NCBI GenBank assembly: GCA_030248215.1
Contig: JASANG010002313.1
Span: forward strand, 1-64,000
From: Enoplolaimus lenunculus
Lineage: Eukaryota > Nematoda > Enoplea > Enoplida > Thoracostomopsidae
Direction: 5' to 3'
DNA: 64,000 nucleotides
Shown: positions 41,004-54,137 of the stretch, piece after piece
Layout: each line of letters opens with the position of its first letter
How positions within the stretch are numbered: the first letter of the stretch is position 1
Position numbers and translations under genes: made by a program
The notes under the pieces: model-generated
What the model was told of the DNA's origin: nothing
The model's input: only the letters and a program-made list of their open reading frames with translations
Databases searched by the model: none

Positions 41004-41633
41004 TGAGCACGAAAATATCAAATTTTTGAAAAACCGCATATTTTGACACTTACTTTTGACCTTATGCGTGAGATACTAATCTGTGTCACTTAAGAACTAT
41101 GAATACCTTAGGCCATTTAAGGAAGATTTGTTAGCTACGTCCTGATACTTGAATGCAATCTAGTAGTAGATTTGAATTAACTATCCGGCTTCACCTGGAT
41201 ATTAGATTTTCCGGCTCTGTCGTTTTTTGGCATCCGGTAGCACCCTTATACATAAAGGTTGATTTAGGACATTAAACGTGAGATTGATATTTCTAAAATG
41301 TCAACTTTTGCTAGAATTTAAGTTGTTGGTGTTGTAATTTATCCGCTTTACATATATCTTTTGTATACGTGTACTTTTAGTACCCAGACCTTTATACGTA
41401 TTCGCTTACATTATCTTTACATCCTGTTTTTCGATATTTTTACACGTTTTAGGTAAAGTATAGGCTCTGTTAAATGACGTACATCTTTATGTGTATATTA
41501 TACAAATATTACAAATATGTACAGTAAAACAAACAGTTATGCAAATATTAGTAGGATTTGAACAAAATTTGCATTTTCATGAACAGACCGGTATTTTGTT
41601 GACACAATGTTTACAAAATGATATAATTGCTAA

Positions 41634-41900
41634 TGATGTGCCGATACCAAAATTTTTGCCGTTGCTGATTCCACTTTTAATATACGATGTTTTAAATAAA
41701 CTAAATACTGCATTACATCATTATAAGTGCGCAAACTTAAACCCTAACCACCATAAACGATTATGATTTTATGAGAATGGCTCATTTCAGTCAAATTTTT
41801 AAATGAACGCAAGAGACATAAGTAACATTTTCCTGATCTGACAGCATTCCCACTCATTGCCGAGTGCAAAAAAACATCGGTAAGGGATCGACAATTTGTG
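41634..41900. mobile_element. Partial GCCGAT-family MITE
   Basis: Left end GATGTGCCGATACCAAAATT and interior AAACCCTAACCACCATAAACG match 7,264-7,445. The right part is eroded. Confidence 0.6.
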
Positions 41901-41904
41901 CAAC

Positions 41905-43385
41905 CGAAGGTGAAACAACCGCAGCCGGAGGTGACTTAAATTAAAAAAATAACGGATAATCGAGACGTGCAAATATTGGCTGGGTTTCCTAAAATTTAGA
42001 GAGAATAGCGGATGCACCGAAATTTTGGATCTTGGGTGAATTTTGTGATTTTTATTTCATTTCGACCAATTGTAGCATGAGTTTACCGTAAACGGAAACT
42101 GATACGCGGTTATACTTAATTATTTAGAATTTAATGATTATCAAAATGTTGAAAATTGGTTTCTCTTCCGCTCACTTTTGTTTTCAGTTGACGCAGTACT
42201 TGTACGTATTTACGTTTGTTTTCAGCGTGAAAACTATGAGTTTTCCCTGTTGTATAGCGTTTGTGAGGTTTCGTAGCAGATCAGGTACAACCGAGGCAGA
42301 TGATCTCCAGCTGCTGTGTAATTTTTGCCGGAGTTTCAAGCAATTTCGGTTGTGAAATTTTGCATATTTTGGTAAAATTTATTTATTTGGTGCGTTTCAT
42401 TTTAACTTTTGGTACAATTTTGATAAGTTACCGAAATTTCGCAAAAAATAAGCGTAAACCGTTAAGTTTAACGCATATCTTGCAGATGTTTTCTAAGATA
42501 GCAAATTAAACAGCACCTAGCTTAAGTCCTGCTTCGCCAAAGTTTGTTGATCTCCGGCTTCGGTTGATTATGCTTAATATTAAACGACACGAAACGCATA
42601 GTATTTTATGTTGTGTGTGTACTCGGGAGTCGTGGTGTACTCGGATGTCGTAAGTAGTGATGGGCATCGGATATTTTTTCATATCCGGATATCCGGCAAT
42701 TCTTTCCGAATATTTATCCGGATATCCGAAACGAAATTTTGTATTTCGGTAATCCGAAACTCGATTTTGTGTTTTTTGAGCTTCCGAACCTCAATTTTCG
42801 TTTCTTAAGCGCTTGTTTTAACTTGTTGCTCTAAAGGAAGTACCCTAACCCTCAAGCAAATTGATATGAGCATTAGAGATACAATCCTAAGAATCGGTAT
42901 TATTATGCCATTACTTATACTGGTGTCGCGCTTTTAGCAGCGGATACAGAAATTTCTAAAGGGGCGGGATGGTAAATATTTTGAAACGCAATTTTTCTCC
43001 AAAAAATTTTCTTAGTGGGAAAATTATAAGGTAGGACCCTATTTTATAATGAAAGTATTATGATGAAAGGACATATTGTATGGTAATAAATGACCATATC
43101 ATTTTATCACAAAAAAATTATGTAGGGAGTGTGGACAAATTGTAAGGTAGGGGTCCTTAGACATTTTTCTTATTCGGACCGTATATCCTGTGTTGATCTG
43201 TAGTCTACACAGACAAACGTTCCGCCGATGATCTTTACATGGTCTAAACGATGGATGTCTGTTCGTCTGTCTCTCCGACGAGAATCTCACGAAGCGCTGA
43301 ACCAATTTTGATATACTTTTTTTGTTTGAGGAAAGCTTATTCAAGATTGTTATTCTGTCACTGGGATTTTTAAATTTTAACCGTG
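41905..43385. other. No gene; TAGTGATGGGC-type hAT remnant at 42,655
   Basis: At 42,655-42,760 AGTGATGGGCATCGGATATT is followed by ATATCCGGATATCCGG repeats, a left end of another hAT-like family without a visible right end. At 43,190-43,380 a GAGCGAAGC-family-like phrase (GAATCTCACGAAGCGCTGAACC) occurs. Otherwise nothing. Confidence 0.45.
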
Positions 43386-43388
43386 TGT

Positions 43389-43628
43389 CAGGGTGTAACT
43401 GGATATCCGTTCCGGTAAAAATCGGGGTCCGTCTCCGTTGTAAAAATAACGGAACATCTGGTGTTTACGTTCAAACTTAGTTATAAATGACGTACAGGTA
43501 AGTATTACTCGCAATTTTTCCTTACAGATATGCTTCAGTCAGAGTAGGTAGGCCTCAGGCCCCGGCAGAAAATCGGCTTCCGGGTCTGACCTCCAGATCC
43601 GGTATGTTTCACCGCCGGACGCACCCTG
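43389..43628. mobile_element. hAT-type MITE, CCGGTT family, copy 4
   Basis: Starts CAGGGTGTAACTGGATATCC and ends GCCGGACGCACCCTG. The flanks do not match, so it is older or its edges are eroded. A further degraded piece lies at 43,788-43,945. Confidence 0.7.
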
Positions 43629-44638
43629 GTTACTGTAGTTCTGTATATAATACTCAGAAACATTCCAAACTACCTTTTTGTATTTAAATTGGTACAATGT
43701 GATGTTTCGTTCACGTTGCTCGCAAAGTTTTCTTAAACTACTATTACCATTACTGCTCCAACCACTCCCAGATCATATATATTTATCTGGATGCAACCAG
43801 AATTATAATTTACCGGAATCTTTAGTAAAATGCTTAAATTCCACTATTAACCGAAATTTAATACTGGAATTTTGAATTCCGGCAAAGTTTACCGGAACAG
43901 GCACTGGTAGGTAGAAGAATACCGAAAACCAATTGCCGGTTGCACCCCCCGCGATATTTATATATTATGTTTATATAATATGTTCTTAGTTATGCAATAT
44001 TTTTACTTTTCACATGAAAAATCCGCCAAAAAATTTGAACTTTAGTTTTCGAAACTAAAACTCTCAGCACCGAAAATGCCGGCAAATCCGGCGAAAATGT
44101 AGAATTTAAAATCGGGAGTGGAACGAAAAACACTGGACGCTTCTATTGAAAAGGAATCCGGCTGCACTATGCGTATAAATGTGCTAACTGTGCTTAATTT
44201 TTTGCTTTCATTGACAAATAAACTTTGCAAATATCCTAATTATATTATGTTCTATTAAGTCACATTATTACGTCTGAGCGTGTATACTAGGGAGTATTAT
44301 AACGAGAAAAACACTCGCAAACAAAAAAAGCATTTTTCATATTTTTCGGGGAAAATGGAAAATCCATATTTTCGGCCATAATTTTTTCTGTAAAACAGCA
44401 GCCTGAATACTCTTACAGAGAGCGAATTAGTCGTTTCTTGTTATTTCTGAGTTAATTCCCGAAACCTCAGCTCGGTTTTAGCCGATTTAATTCCGGATGA
44501 GTTGATTAATTAACTCAGAATGAGTTCTAAAATTCAAAATTCTGAGTTCTAAAGGACCTAATTCAGAGCTCAGGCTTGTTAGTGAATTAAACTCATTCAG
44601 AGTTCAAATCAGATCACTGGAGTTTACAGTGTAATTAA

Positions 44639-46062
44639 TGGCTCATCCACGTGTATATAGTCTAGTGTCTCCGCTACTGTAGAAAGAAATAGTCTAACCA
44701 CTTGTTTGCAAAGGCGGCACAAAATATTGTTTTAGAATATTTCGACTTTCCAGAGGGCATACATAGTCTGGTATGGTGGTAGTCCCTTCGGAGGGAGTAG
44801 GTCCAGTGTGGACACTGAACACAGTGTCTGACATTGCAGTTGTATTCTAGACAGCTCGTGGTGGGATAAAGTGGTTCAGATGATCTGGGTTCCATTGCCT
44901 TTTAAAAATATAATGAATTCTTTCACCGGAGTGTATATAAATATTTTTTGACAATTATAAAGGGAATATATAATAATGTAATTGGATTAAAACGTCTCAG
45001 AATTTTTCGACGATTAAGGAGGATTTTGAAAAGTAAATGGTTCATAGTTCAGATTCAACATAAATGAAGTAAGATTTGGTATAAGTTTTGTTTGTCTGTG
45101 ATAGCTTCGAATTGTTCCTACAGCTTCAGAATGGTCAAAGGAGTCATTGCCGCAAAATGTCTGAAATATAAACCTGAAAACTTCTTTTGCTGCGCCATTG
45201 TTCATCGTATGGAAATACATTTATACGTAAAGCAGGCATGTTTTGAGCGCTGGTTTGTGTACGCTGCACTCCTGCTTGTTTAGGCGAAATTAAGCAGTTA
45301 AATGATGTTTAATTTACTAAATATTGTAAGGTGTTGTTAAATCAATTCGTTTTACGCTTGTTTTTTTTACAAAGTCTCGGCAATTTTTTCTTCAAAATTG
45401 CATCAAAAGTTAAAACGAAACTCACCAAACATATAAACTTTGTATAAATATGCAAAATTTCACTTCCGAAATCGCCAAACCCTCAAGCAGAAATGGTATC
45501 GAAGCCGGAGCCATACCTCCTTTTTGTACCCTGATTACTACTGAACTTATTCTTAGTTAACGTGTATTTTACAACTAGATCGTTTGTTGTTGAATTACTC
45601 AGCCTAAAAGGATTGGTTATCTTCCATAAACGTAACGATATATACCATAAAAATGCATGATACTTTTCAAAATTTGTACATTGACCGGCCGGCGGGCAGT
45701 GATCTGCCGGCCAGCCAGCCAGTAGAAAAGGTGGTAACTGCACAACACTACTTCACACTCAGTATAATTGCTTAACAGAGTCCATTCGCACAGACTTTGT
45801 ATTATGCAATAGCGAATTTCTTTCTGACAGACTCACGGCAAAACAGCTGTCCTTTCTACAGCGCAATGACAAAGTGGCATCTGTATGGGGTAATGTGATT
45901 AAGTATACGCCGTTCAGAGGGATAATCTGTTGTCAGGTGGGTGTACACAGGATGTGGGTGAGTTTAGATATATACTAAATAAGCACTGCAATTAGAAACT
46001 TAAGGACTCGCATGTGGCTACACTTTTTTACAGTAGCGTAGACAGTATTACATGGATGCGCA
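44639..46062. mobile_element. TGGGTCATCC-family element, TSD TAA, 1.4 kb
   Basis: The left end TGGCTCATCCACGTG with CTCCGCTACTGTAGAAA matches the inverted right end TTTTTTACAGTAGCGTAGAC ... CATGGATGCGCA. Both are flanked by TAA. The palindrome AGTCCCTTCGGAGGG is at 44,781. It also contains the GGCCGGC repeat block at 45,665-45,755. No transposase is seen. The pairing of the two ends is inferred from match and TSD. Confidence 0.65.
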
Positions 46063-46677
46063 TAAGCGATTTGATTTCAGTTTATACTAAACGCTTTTTA
46101 CATTAACATTTCATTAACTAAGTGATCTGATTTCAGTAATAATTCTGAATTTATCAATTTTGTCTCCAAAACGGATAAATGAATAGCTAGCTTGTAATAA
46201 GTTAGCAGATTAGCTTAATTGGTTGTAATACAGGATACGGTCAACGGGTTTGCGGACAAATTCAATTGCTATCCCTCGCAGGTGTTCGGGCTGCGGATCT
46301 ACCAATAGTAAGCCGATGCGTTCAGTGGATGATGGTTGTCTAGGCTTGGTAAAAGCTTCCGAAAGGTCATGACTTATTATGTGCTACACTCACTCAAAGT
46401 TGCCGTTAAATATCCTGTAATGGTTTCATTTTAGGGTATTTGGTTGCTCTGTCTGTTTGGGATTTAAATTTGATTTCGTATGTATTGGTCCGGAAGCCGC
46501 CCGGAGCAGCAAGTAGATCCTTGGGTCTTTATTCGACTGGTTATGAGTACGTAAGGATTTAAGGGTTTTACTCCGTTGAAATATTCGGTATTAATCAACT
46601 TTACCCCAGGAAGGCGACGACTCTAGGGAAGAGCACTCAAACTTTGTGTATAAACATACCACTTATGTAAGCTCTAA
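46063..46677. other. No gene recognised
   Basis: AT-rich. A fragment with GGATAAATGAATAGCTAGC at 46,170-46,225 belongs to the GAGCGAAGC tandem family. Confidence 0.45.
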
Positions 46678-47566
46678 TGCGCGGTTCACGTTATAAATGG
46701 TGCAGCTGGGTCACGTTTTGTCACGTTGTATATATTGGGTAACATTTTGTCTGCGATGTAACCCAATATGATATTCCAAAAACAGTGGTTGTCTGCTAAC
46801 ATGAGGTATCGGTCACGTTTTGTCTTTCAATTTCATATGATATTTCCTACGTTGTCTGTCAATATCATATGATCATTTTGAAAATGTCTATTGGATCAGT
46901 TGCATAAAAGGTTTGGAATATCATATGATACTAATCGACATGTGCCGTTAGTATCATATGATATTACAAGACAATGTAAGTAAATACTTATATTATAAAG
47001 GGAAATATAAATTATGGCAGGAAAATTTAAATTTTGGCGGAAAAATTCAAATTTGGCGGAAAATTCAAAATTTGGCGGGAAAATTAAAATTTTGCGACAA
47101 ATTCAAATTTAGACGAGAAAATTCAAAATTTGGCGGGAAATTCAAATATTGGCGGGAAATTCAAATTTTGGCGGGAAATTCAAATTTTGGCGGGAAATTC
47201 AAATTTGGCTGAAAATTCAATTATTGGCGGCAAATTCAAATCTTGGCTGATAATTCAAATTTTGGCGGCAAATTCAAATTCAGGCGGGAAAATTCAAATC
47301 TTGGCGAGAAGTTCAAATCTTGTGGGAAATACAAATTTTGGCGGGAAATTTACATTTTGGCGCAAACATTCAAAATTTGGCTCGAAAATTCAAATTTTGG
47401 TAAGAAAATTCGAATTTGTAAGGAAATATTCAAAATTTTAGCGGATTGTCTTATGATACGTCTTATCTGTCCGTATAATATGATGGTAACAAATATTTAT
47501 GTTGATGTCGAATCAAAATGTGGCAAAACGTGACCCCACTGCCCCAGTTACAACGTGAACCCCGCA
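46678..47566. mobile_element. TGCGGGGTTC-family element with internal minisatellite
   Basis: Starts TGCGCGGTTCACGTTATAAA and ends CCAGTTACAACGTGAACCCCGCA. Flanks TAA and TGA. 46,755-46,965 holds four or five ATCATATGAT palindromes, and 47,005-47,430 holds a ~20-bp minisatellite. The predicted frames across the minisatellite are artefacts. Confidence 0.8.
47005..47430. repeat. Minisatellite, ~20-bp unit AAATTCAAATTTTGGCGGG
   Basis: About twenty imperfect units in tandem. It would encode repeated NSNFGGKFKFWRE-type peptides, which I take as a by-product. Confidence 0.9.
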
Positions 47567-47569
47567 TGA

Positions 47570-48870
47570 TGCATCATCCAGGTAATAATGCGCACGCAAT
47601 GTTTCGTCCACCGTTTTTATAGGGTTATTAAATTTTGACACTAAATTTAATTGGTAAACAAGATTCTTCAAACTATTTAGCTAGTATGATAAATTTATAG
47701 GCTATTTTTGAGAGTCAGCCAAAAATGGCAGGGTATTATTGCAGGGTATCATTATTGACGTCCTTTTAAAGACCTGACCGGTTTTATGATATTAGTTTTC
47801 AACGTAGATTATTCAAATTGAGGTTTATAGGGATCTTCAGCAGACTGAAGTCTCCACACACAGAACCAAATACGATGTTGAACAGAAGAAAATTAGTCTA
47901 AAGCTTAAGCCCATTGTATTGCTGTCCCGCGGAGCAGGGTACGCCCTTCAATGTAATGTGGACCAGAACCTTCGAAAAATTCAACAACAAAGATGTAAAA
48001 GAAAATTTCGAAGTCTACTTATGTTGTCAGTCATTCTTGCGAAAGTAAAAAATGTAAACCATGGTAGTTTTATAACTGTGGAAACGTCGAATTTTTTATT
48101 TTTCCACAAAGCTGTTTATCAGTACTAGTGCAAGCTATACGATTGCTTGTTTTCAAAGTGGTAGTGCTTTGGACCAAAACATGTGAAAAGTTCACGCTAT
48201 TTTAGCTAACTCCAATTTTTTGATAAACTTTTTATAGACTCGCAGCTTTTCAACCATTAGAGACAGGACAAATTTTTTACATTGCGTGCGTATCATTATC
48301 TGGATGATGCAATAGAAATTTTGAGCGAGATAGTTGTCACTGTCATGGGTCAAAAATTATAGTTGCTCTGAACCCAAGTTTGATTTTGAGGTATGGAGTC
48401 AAGGTTTGCGTTTGGGCCTATTTGGGGGGGGGGTGACCATTCAAGGTGACTCAAGTCTCGTCAACTTGAATTGAAACAAACGTTGGTACATCGTGGAATT
48501 CCACAGTTTATTAAAAAGAACAAGAGATAGGATTTTATTTCAAACTGTACCTTAAATCCAGAATGTCGAAACAAGATTTAAAAATAAAACTGATCGGTCT
48601 TAATTGACGTTGATGTGATTAGATTAGCTCAAGATAGCTTAATAACGCTATTCGATTAGCAATATAAGAATAGCTAAAAGAAAATAGATGTTTTGAACGA
48701 CCGTTTAAGTTAGCTTACCACTTAGTTGAATATAGGCTGGCCACGTTATCAGCAAGAGAAACATTTTTCTGATACTTGGATCTTTACATTATCTTGAGCG
48801 TTATCATTATTAAGGTTTTAGATTAACCCATTTTCCTGATTTTATTGGTTGTCGCTTAATTTACTCCTAT
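47570..48870. other. No gene recognised
   Basis: AT-rich with short frames only. A G-run (nine or more G) at 48,424-48,433 is the only oddity. Confidence 0.45.
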
Positions 48871-48873
48871 TTA

Positions 48874-49834
48874 TGGGTCATCCACGTTATACTGTCTACG
48901 CTACTGTAAAAAATTGTCCCCACTTACGAGCCCCTCACTTTGTAGTTGTAGTGTTACTAAATGACATGTCCAAATGTCACCCATATCCTATAGACCTTCC
49001 GGACAACTCGCATACCCTCTAAACAGCCTATACTTTGTCACATTGCCGTCCATACCCATGCTACACTGTCGATGCGTCATATGAAGGTCAACTGTTTTGT
49101 CCCGAGTCTGTCAGAACAGACTCTGTTTAGTCACCTAAAGAGTCTGTTTCAAGGGACTCTGTTTTACAGAGTCTGTCTGAAGGGACTATTGTAGAGCTTA
49201 ATATTGAGTATGCCGCAACCACGGGCGAAAGAAGGGTGCAACTACCGTTGGGCTTGGTGTGCGACGTTAAAGGGTTCCCACTCGCTCGTCCTCCCCTGGG
49301 GGACAACAGTGTAGGGTTCCGGAGCTATATATTTACACCCCAGCCGCCGCCCCCCCCCCTCACCGGTCACGACAAAGTTTGTTTTCGACAGGGACACCGG
49401 GGTTTAACTTTCTGGTATACCAGAGTTATTATATTCTAACCTGCTCTGCTTGAATGGGGCGGGACGTTCTCTTACAAGTTATCTTTTACCGGCAAAAACC
49501 TTCCTGCCCCCACTTTTAAAAATTTCTGGCTGCAGTTAATTTTTAAGAAAGTAAATTTTTAGAACACTGCAACGTTTTTAAAACAAGCCCTAGTTACGGG
49601 CTGTGGACTGTCAACAAGCTCTTTTTCGGACGTCCCGATGTCAGACACTGTGTCCAGACAGTGTCTAATTTGTCCTTAGTCCCTTCGAAGGGACTACTGC
49701 CAAAACAATCTAGCTAGGTACACCTTGTGTAAAGTCTTAACATCGTAAGAACAATGTCGTTTTGTCCAGCCCTTGAAACCAGGGGTGTGGACAATTTTTT
49801 ACAGTAGCGTAGACAGTATTACGTGGATGACCCA
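48874..49834. mobile_element. TGGGTCATCC-family element, ~45-bp TIRs, TSD TTA
   Basis: Starts TGGGTCATCCACGTTATACT followed by GTCTACGCTACTGTAAAAAA, and ends with the inverse (TTTTTTACAGTAGCGTAGAC ... CGTGGATGACCCA). TTA on both sides. The long, well-matched ends make this one of the best-preserved copies. The middle has several AGAGTCTGTTT / AAGGGACTCTG phrases and AGTCCCTTCGAAGGGACT at about 49,678. Confidence 0.92.
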
Positions 49835-49854
49835 TTACGAGTCAGGGAATCCTA

Positions 49855-50165
49855 GGGTTACTTGTTGTGATATGTTGCAAAAAAATTCTGCATCATTCAT
49901 TTATTGAATTGTTTTCCATGTTTAATTTATCAATAATTGATTGTAATTTAGCTTTACAGGGCTAAAAAATGATTGCCAATTTGTTCATGCGACGTTTTTG
50001 AAAAGTATTGACAGCCAACAGACACCCTAAATCAATATTAAACTTGTAAATACAAATTATCCGTTATACTCACGAAATTTTTAATTTCGATTCCGTTATA
50101 AATTTGCTGTTCCGATTGCGATTCTAATTCGATATAATTAAGTTCAGCTTTGTATTTTACTACGA
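49855..50165. mobile_element. TTCCGA-family MITE, partial
   Basis: The interior (GCCAATTTGTTCATGCGACG, AACAGACACCCTAAATCAAT) is nearly the same as 24,680-24,880, followed by TTTCGATTCCGTTATAAATT. The left terminal repeat is missing: the sequence starts 20 bp after the neighbouring element's end. Confidence 0.65.
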
Positions 50166-51589
50166 TTTTTCTAAGCCATAATCACCATTGAGTTTAAGAT
50201 CTGGATTGATCCTGATTTCTGCAAAAATCAAGTAACATCCAATCGCAGAACCAACTGGAAGTTGGGTTCATCTTGATTATAATATTGCCTGATGCGGCGT
50301 TCACGTTATAACTGGGGCAGCTTGGAACACGTTTTGGTCAAGTTGATTCGACGTCAACACAAAATTTTGTGATCCGAATAGCGGTTATGTAGACAAAATG
50401 TGAATGTCATATGACATTGGCTTACAAATCACTGATGTCAAGCGATCATCGTGTAATGAGTGGGTGATTGCGGATTTAGCAAGCGTTAGCTTTAAGCGTT
50501 TGAATATGTTAATCAGCGTAAAAATAGCTGAGTAGATTTTGCCTAAAATGATGAAACTATAGGCTTATATTTAGGCTTACGGCAGGGTTCTACCAGAATT
50601 CCTCTTCCGGTCGGACTTCCTTCAAAAACTATTTTCTATTCGTGCTCCTACTTTCACAAATGTAGAAGTCGATTTTTTCTTTTTTTTCTTCTTCTTTTTC
50701 GCGTTTTTGTGGCAAATTTTTTAATCATTTAAATATTGCAAATTTTGTTTCGCAAAGTTGTTATTTACACATGCATTTTACAATTAGTTCGGTTTTGCTA
50801 ATAAAGTGCTTCTGATGTGTTTTCGTAAACCTGATGGTGGAATAGCTAAACATTTGCTTAATCCACTTTTTGCTAAGTTCTTTTGTTTAGCAGTCATTCG
50901 GTGATAAAAATTATTTCAAATGTCGGTTCCGTTCCTGTTTTGGTGGAACCCTGAGGTATAGGCGGGCTGATAATTGAGGCAAAATAAGTTGTTTTAAATT
51001 GTACAGATTCCGAAACTAATGACAAAACGTTGTTTACACGCAACCGTATGGTTCCTTTTAAAATAGCATTTCTTGGACGCCAGTGGTCACATTTTAACTA
51101 AAATAATGATATAGCGTATGTGCCGAGATTGGTGTCCGCGGAATATGAGGAGCGCGTTGCCGGGTGCAATAGTTTAGTGCAATTCAAACGAACTCTTTGA
51201 GTTTATATATACCAGTTGCTTCGCCTGGACGTGATATTTGTAATTCGTCATCGATAATATTTATGTGCAACTCTTTCTCATTCATTCTCTGAGTGGCGAC
51301 TGATATTTCAATATGAAAAGGAACTTTTTGAGATTCTCGCATTTTTAACTCGCTTTATGATGTTGTGACTATTGCGATTGATGCAGTTTGTAATGCAGCG
51401 GTGATCATATAATGTTTTTGTGTACGCAAGCAAAAATCGCAAATTCTGCAAGCTTTACAGGTTTGTTTAGCGTGGCAGCCATCCGATGGTAAACCAGGGT
51501 TCATATCTGGTGCAAATTATACCCCGAGTTTAACTTTGAATGGTCGGACCGGTTATTTACTTTTAAACAATCGGTAAACCCATTAACTT

Positions 51590-51836
51590 TTGTTGCCACA
51601 ATTTACATGTGCCGATATGTAAGACTCCGAAAAAATTTAGCGGCAACCAAGGTTCGGATTCGGATTCGGCAAAAATTTGTGGTTCGGATTCCGATTCGGT
51701 CAAACCGTGAAACCAGACAACTGCAGGCTGCTTGCACTAATTCAATAAATCTTGTGTGAAATCTAACTAGCCCTACATTCAAAGTAACACCAAAAAATTT
51801 TTTGGATGTATTTGGATTAAGGGTTGTCACGCTGCC
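51590..51836. mobile_element. Degraded CCGAAT-family MITE
   Basis: GGTTCGGATTCGGATTCGGC repeats in the inverse orientation, with TTTTGTTGCCACA on the left and TTGTCACGCTGCCCT on the right. The ends are poor. Confidence 0.5.
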
Positions 51837-51950
51837 CTATGCGTTTTTTATGTGTTTCGTATAACTGTTAGAAAACATTACAACTATGCTATCTTGTGGG
51901 AGTTGCAGTCTGATGATGTAACAGTAGTAGGGGTTACGGAGTAATAGAAG

Positions 51951-52053
51951 CAGGGTGCATCGGGAATTTCGATTCCGATTCCGATTAGAATTCCCGAAAA
52001 AAATGTTTTTGCTGTTTCGATTCCGAAATAATTCTGTTCCGCTTTGCACCCTA
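51951..52053. mobile_element. 103-bp TTCCGA-family hAT miniature
   Basis: Starts CAGGGTGCATCGGGAATTTC and ends CTGTTCCGCTTTGCACCCT. The flanks AATAGAAG and AACATTAG are weakly alike. Almost nothing but the two ends and hexamer repeats remains. Confidence 0.7.
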
Positions 52054-53330
52054 AACATTAGTAAACGGATACCATTTGGTCGTATGGTAATTGACGGTAC
52101 CTGACAAGTGTGATGTTTAAAACTGCTAGGTTTTGATCATTGTGGGCTATTAGGCACGTTATTGCAACGGTTGTTTTTGTGCGGTTAATTATTTTGCTTA
52201 ATTGTTGTTTTGTTATGCTGTACAGCTACAAGGGAACGGAATGTGGCGAACTGAGTTGTGTTCCAACGAATATAAAAATTCCTAAGCGACTGGTGTTATT
52301 TTGTTGCGCTGACATTCAAGCAGTTTATTTCATGAAAGAATGCAATATTTTGTTACTGGTTGAACAATAAATGTGCTGTCAAAAAATAATTTTGTGTAAT
52401 TATTGCCGTCGGATCCTGGTTAGTGGCGTGTGTATTCGTATAGTTGTTGAAAGCCGAGTTGTTCTATTGTCAGAAAGGTTGAAACTGTAAATTTTGGTGA
52501 ACTTTACTCCGGCGTCTGTGTATTACACAATATTACGATGTTTTCTTTCTGTGTCTGACATTTAGCGGTTTCAAATGAATCTAGCAGAATGCAACCGGGG
52601 TAAATACTGCAAATGTGCGTTAGTGTGTAAGAAAATTTTGTTTTGCTAGACTATTATCTATAATTTGAACTGTATATTAACCTTTAAAACTTTGAAAAAC
52701 GAATCATGAGTTGATCCAAGATGTTTAGGCGGGAGATTGAATTATTGTCGAGTTTGAGGAATTTAAACTTTTAAAATAATTTTAACGAACTTGAAACAAC
52801 TTTTGAAACATAGGGTATAAAAGAGTAGGTAATTGGCGCTTGGGGAGTTCGAGTTTTACAGCAACCTGCTGTCGGTCCTGCCTGTGTGATTTTCTAGTTG
52901 GACGTTGAGCGTCTTGAGTTTCCGGTGTTTTGTTGTGGCTCTTGAGCCTTCGAAAAGCAACCGGCGATTTCTGATTTAAGTTTGGTCCCGACAGACATCC
53001 GAGTTTTACAATTGCCATTGGGTAGAGTAGCTATAAGTTTTTGGGTGAAGTGATTAAATTAGAAAAAAGCGTGTTGAATTGTCTTGACAGACATCGGAGT
53101 ATTCAGTTTGCCTTCGGGTATCGTGTTTCTTTGTAAAGTAGTTATAACCCTGCTGTGGGCTAAGTGTGCGAATTCAGAATTTTGTGTAAGTGTGTCAAAA
53201 CTAATTGTGATTTTTGGAGAATTAGTGAAAATTTGATTCGTTGTGTGCTTAGGTAACCGGCAGTATTGGAAGGCGTTCCTTGGAGTGCCGACCCTCTATA
53301 CTGTACCGTTGTTACAATCGTATACAAATA
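52054..53330. other. No gene recognised
   Basis: A minus-strand frame at 52,782-53,018 (AIVKLGCLSGPNLNQKSPVA) has mixed composition and no splice support. Two similar phrases ACAGACATCCGAGTTTTACA and ACAGACATCGGAGTATTCAG at 52,990 and 53,088 are a short local duplication. Confidence 0.4.
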
Positions 53331-54137
53331 ACCATTTGTCATATGATACTGCGGGACATTTATGCGAATATCATATGATATTCCAAAATTCTATTAAATA
53401 TCATATGATATTTATACAGGACAATGGAATTTGTGCACGCTAAATAATACAGTAAAAAGTCGGATAATGCAGCATTAAATGATTTCGCAAGTTGAATTAG
53501 ATTCTACCGTTCTGTTTCTCGCTAAGTTTTTCCAAAAATATATTCCTAAGTACAAATAATTCAAATTTGAAATTTTAGTATCATATGACATTATACAGTA
53601 CAATCAAGCTAGTTTACCACAACTTTGCAGACATTTTCAAACATATCATATGATACTCGCAGACAATATTTGGAATATCATATGATATTGCAGTACAAAC
53701 AGTAGATGTCACATCAGGATAGCAGACAATTCAAAGTTTTTGAATCTCATAGCGGATAAACGGTCAGACAAAATGTTACCAGCTATAGTCATAGGGACAA
53801 AACGTGTTCCAGGCTGCCCCAGATATAACGTGAAACCCGCATGAAATGGCAGGTACCTAAAGGACTTGTTCAGGTTTCTACCCAAATTCTCGTATGGCAT
53901 GCAGAAATAAGTTCATTCAATTTTCTGATTAAAGTGCGTGCTACCTCAGAGAACGGTATGAATTTTTGCACAACAATCTTGTTCAGAAGACTTAATTGGC
54001 TGAAGAGTTCCCTCGGGTCAGTCAAATCCATTTTCAATTTCCTCATTACTAAGAGATCCTTTTTCTAAGCCCTTATTCCAATACTGCACGCCCGAGCTGA
54101 TACAGTTCGCGATGGCTGTAAGTCAACGAGGGCAAGG

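Larger units (their letters stand above)
50293..53841. mobile_element. TGCGGGGTTC-family, possible 3.5-kb copy with TSD TGA
   Basis: The left end TGCGGCGTTCACGTTATAAC at 50,293 is preceded by TGA. The right end ATATAACGTGAAACCCGCA at 53,841 is followed by TGA. Near the right end (53,338-53,690) lie about six ATCATATGAT palindromes, as in 46,755-46,965. Other MITEs (51,951-52,053) lie inside. No transposase open frame is visible, so the two ends could also belong to different copies. Confidence 0.5.

Noticed and set aside
47005-47430. CRISPR-like repeated array
   Set aside because: Units are contiguous without spacers, and the DNA is eukaryotic.
46958-47533. Frames encoding GGKFKFWRE-like repeats
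   Set aside because: They read through the 20-bp minisatellite. All three frames are open because the unit lacks stops.
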